A stretch of 9,522 nucleotides of DNA from an uncultured Pseudomonas sp. (GTDB taxonomy: Bacteria; Pseudomonadota; Gammaproteobacteria; Pseudomonadales; Pseudomonadaceae), in contig CAMPJN010000129.1 in the NCBI GenBank assembly GCA_946886875.1, positions 1 to 9,522 on the forward strand. Reading direction: 5' to 3'. The notes beneath the pieces are model-generated. The model had not been told where the DNA came from and made no database searches. It was given only the letters and a program-made list of their open reading frames with translations. Positions 8,056 to 9,522 of the stretch are shown here, piece after piece (position 1 is the first letter of the stretch; every line of letters begins with the position of its first letter). Position numbers and translations under genes: made by a program.

Positions 8056-8871
8056 TTGCCGAGCACGCATATGTCCACCGCAGATTCTTCGGTGCTGCTG
8101 GTGCAGTTATCCGATAGCCATCTATTTGCCGAAGCGGCGGGTAGACTGCTGGGCATGGATACCCAGGACAGCCTGCAGCGGGTGATCGAGCGAGTGCTGC
8201 AAGAGCAGCCGCAGATCGACCTGATGCTGGCCAGTGGCGACCTGTCGCAAGATGGCAGCGAGGCTTCCTATCAGCGTTTTCGGCAGATGACCGCGGCCAT
8301 TCCCGCGCCGGCGCGTTGGTTTCCCGGTAACCATGACGAAGTCCCGGCCATGCGCGCGGCCAGCCAGAACAGCGATTTCCTGGAGCCGATAATTGACCTG
8401 GGTAACTGGCGGGTAACCCTGCTGGATTCCTCGGTGTCCGGTGCGGTCCCCGGTTTTCTCGCCGACGATCAATTGGCGTTACTGGAGCGCGCGCTCAGCG
8501 AAGCCCCGCAACGCCATCACCTGATTTGCCTGCATCACCATCCGGTCTCCATCGGTTGCCGCTGGATGGAGCCCATCGGCCTGCGCAACCCCGATGCATT
8601 GTTCGCCATCCTTGAGCGTTTCAGCCAGGTGCGCGCCGTACTCTGGGGGCACATTCACCAGGAGCTCGACCAGCAGCGCGGCGATATTCGCCTGCTCGCC
8701 TCGCCGTCGACCTGCGTGCAATTCGCCCCCGGTAGCGAAGAGTTCCAGGTCGACACCACTGCGCCAGGCTATCGCTGGCTGCGCCTGCACGACGACGGCC
8801 GCCTGGACACCGGGGTGTCGCGGGTGACCGGGATCAAGTTCGAAGTCGACTACACGATCAAGGGCTATTGA
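8056..8871 (+). CDS. cpdA: 3',5'-cyclic-AMP phosphodiesterase CpdA
   Basis: CpdA is a cytoplasmic class III phosphodiesterase that degrades cAMP and so limits CRP/Vfr signalling. From the TTG at 8056 it has 271 residues, close to the 275 of E. coli CpdA. The calcineurin-like metal-binding motifs are complete: DSH (D20, H22), GD (D62), GNHDE (N92, H93, D94), HHHP (H160-H162) and GHIH (H199, H201). The TTG is chosen because AAGGAG (8044-8049) lies six bases before it. An ATG at 8038 has no ribosome binding site and sits at the predicted transcription start. An ATG at 8071 is about 20 bases from the AAGGAG. A GTG at 7975 would precede the promoter. The 132-base gap to yqiB, with a candidate promoter, suggests expression separate from nudF-yqiB. 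Confidence 0.95.
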   Translation: MPSTHMSTADSSVLLVQLSDSHLFAEAAGRLLGMDTQDSLQRVIERVLQEQPQIDLMLASGDLSQDGSEASYQRFRQMTAAIPAPARWFPGNHDEVPAMRAASQNSDFLEPIIDLGNWRVTLLDSSVSGAVPGFLADDQLALLERALSEAPQRHHLICLHHHPVSIGCRWMEPIGLRNPDALFAILERFSQVRAVLWGHIHQELDQQRGDIRLLASPSTCVQFAPGSEEFQVDTTAPGYRWLRLHDDGRLDTGVSRVTGIKFEVDYTIKGY

Positions 8872-8875
8872 TTCG

Positions 8876-8900
8876 AGCTGCAGGCCATAAGCTTGCAGCT
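8876..8900. repeat. Inverted repeat between cpdA and yqiA
   Basis: AGCTGCA (8876-8882), an 11-base loop and TGCAGCT (8894-8900) form a hairpin four bases after the cpdA stop codon. The arms can be lengthened with one mismatch on each side. Intergenic AGCTTGCAGCT-type repeats are, from memory, frequent in several Pseudomonas genomes. No T run follows, so it is not a clear terminator and read-through into yqiA is likely. Confidence 0.5.
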
Positions 8901-8930
8901 TGCCGCCCTGTCCTAGTAGCCTCCCGCTCC

Positions 8931-9522
8931 ATGACTGAAAACACCGCAAAAATCCTTTATATCCACGGCCTCAACAGCTCGCCGGCTTCGCTGAAAGCCA
9001 GCCAGCTGGCGCAGGCCATGGCGCAGGTGGGCCTGGCCGATAGGTTGCGGGTGCCGGCGCTGCATCACCACCCGCGCCAGGCCATCGCCCAGCTCGAACA
9101 ACTGGTCGTCGAGCTGGGGCGGCCCGTGCTGGTCGGCAGCTCATTGGGCGGCTACTATGCGACCCACTTAGCCGAGCGCCATGGTTTGCGCGCGTTGCTG
9201 ATCAATCCGGCGGTGCGCCCGCATCTGCGTTTCGATGGTTACCTGGGCCCGCAGAAAAATTATTACAGCGACGAGACCTGGGAGCTGACCGCCGATCATG
9301 TGACGGCCCTGGCCGAGTTGGATGTGCCGCCGCCGCAGGGTCCCGCGCGCTATCAGGTGTGGCTGCAGAGCGCTGACGAGACCCTCGATTACCGCGATGC
9401 CCAGGCCTATTACCGGGCCTGCGCGCTGCGTATCCAGGCTGGTGGCGACCACGGTTTTCAGGGCTTCGCCGAGCGTCTGCCGATGCTCTTCGCTTTCGCC
9501 GGTATTCCCCGCCAGTTATGGC
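8931..9522 (+). CDS. yqiA: YqiA-family alpha/beta-hydrolase esterase (runs off the right edge)
   Basis: An open frame from ATG 8931 continues through the last base (197 codons seen, no stop). It aligns throughout with E. coli YqiA, a 193-residue esterase active on short acyl esters, so almost the whole protein is visible. ILYIHGLNSSP (8-18) supplies the oxyanion region and GSSLGGYYAT (69-78) holds the nucleophile S71. NPAVRP (92-97) is the family signature. SADETLDYRDAQAYY (147-161) contains the likely acid (D149), and GGDHGF (171-176) the catalytic H174. No clear ribosome binding site precedes the ATG (GCCTCCCGCTCC), so translation may be weak or depend on cpdA, 59 bases upstream. parE is expected to follow by E. 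coli and Pseudomonas gene order. The physiological substrate is unknown. Confidence 0.94.
   Translation, partial: MTENTAKILYIHGLNSSPASLKASQLAQAMAQVGLADRLRVPALHHHPRQAIAQLEQLVVELGRPVLVGSSLGGYYATHLAERHGLRALLINPAVRPHLRFDGYLGPQKNYYSDETWELTADHVTALAELDVPPPQGPARYQVWLQSADETLDYRDAQAYYRACALRIQAGGDHGFQGFAERLPMLFAFAGIPRQLW

Overview
The window looks like chromosomal core DNA of a Pseudomonas-type gammaproteobacterium. It is GC-rich, and its gene order matches what I remember of Pseudomonas aeruginosa PA4991-PA4988 followed by PA4974-PA4968: FAD oxidoreductase, EmrE, LysR regulator, waaA, tolC/opmH, thiC, nudF, yqiB, cpdA, yqiA. The nudF-yqiB-cpdA-yqiA block next to tolC is also the E. coli order (parE would be expected just past the right edge). 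Species cannot be fixed from the sequence alone. I see no phage, transposon, CRISPR, tRNA or rRNA signal, and every main gene is intact apart from the two cut by the window edges.

Left part (1-2880). Two genes read leftward: a small EmrE-type multidrug transporter, then the start of an FAD-dependent oxidoreductase. A LysR-type regulator diverges from emrE across an 84-base gap, the classic arrangement for a regulator controlling its neighbour. It is followed 33 bases later by waaA, the inner-membrane Kdo transferase of lipid A-core assembly. waaA ends at a REP-like palindrome and then a strong bidirectional terminator that it shares with the convergent tolC gene.

Middle part (2985-4893). tolC (called opmH in P. 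aeruginosa) encodes the outer-membrane channel for tripartite efflux and type I secretion. The roughly 465-base region between tolC and thiC is the richest non-coding stretch. It holds a good candidate tolC promoter, three degenerate 12-base tandem repeats that also encode an in-frame (M/L)RHY repeat in a possible 51-codon ORF, a hairpin followed at a distance by seven T, a candidate thiC promoter, a clear TPP riboswitch, and a roughly 100-base leader with alternative hairpins before the thiC ribosome binding site.

Right part (4894-9522). thiC makes the pyrimidine half of thiamine. After two hairpins comes a rightward gene set: nudF (ADP-ribose pyrophosphatase) overlapping yqiB (DUF1249) by 10 bases, then cpdA (cAMP phosphodiesterase), which appears to have its own promoter and a TTG start, then yqiA (alpha/beta-hydrolase esterase), which runs off the right end.

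The window is mainly well-known housekeeping content. The items most worth a second look are the 12-base repeat/small-ORF region upstream of the thiC riboswitch, the cpdA start and promoter, and an Asn replacing the usual Gly in the NudF Nudix box. I found no convincing new multi-gene system.
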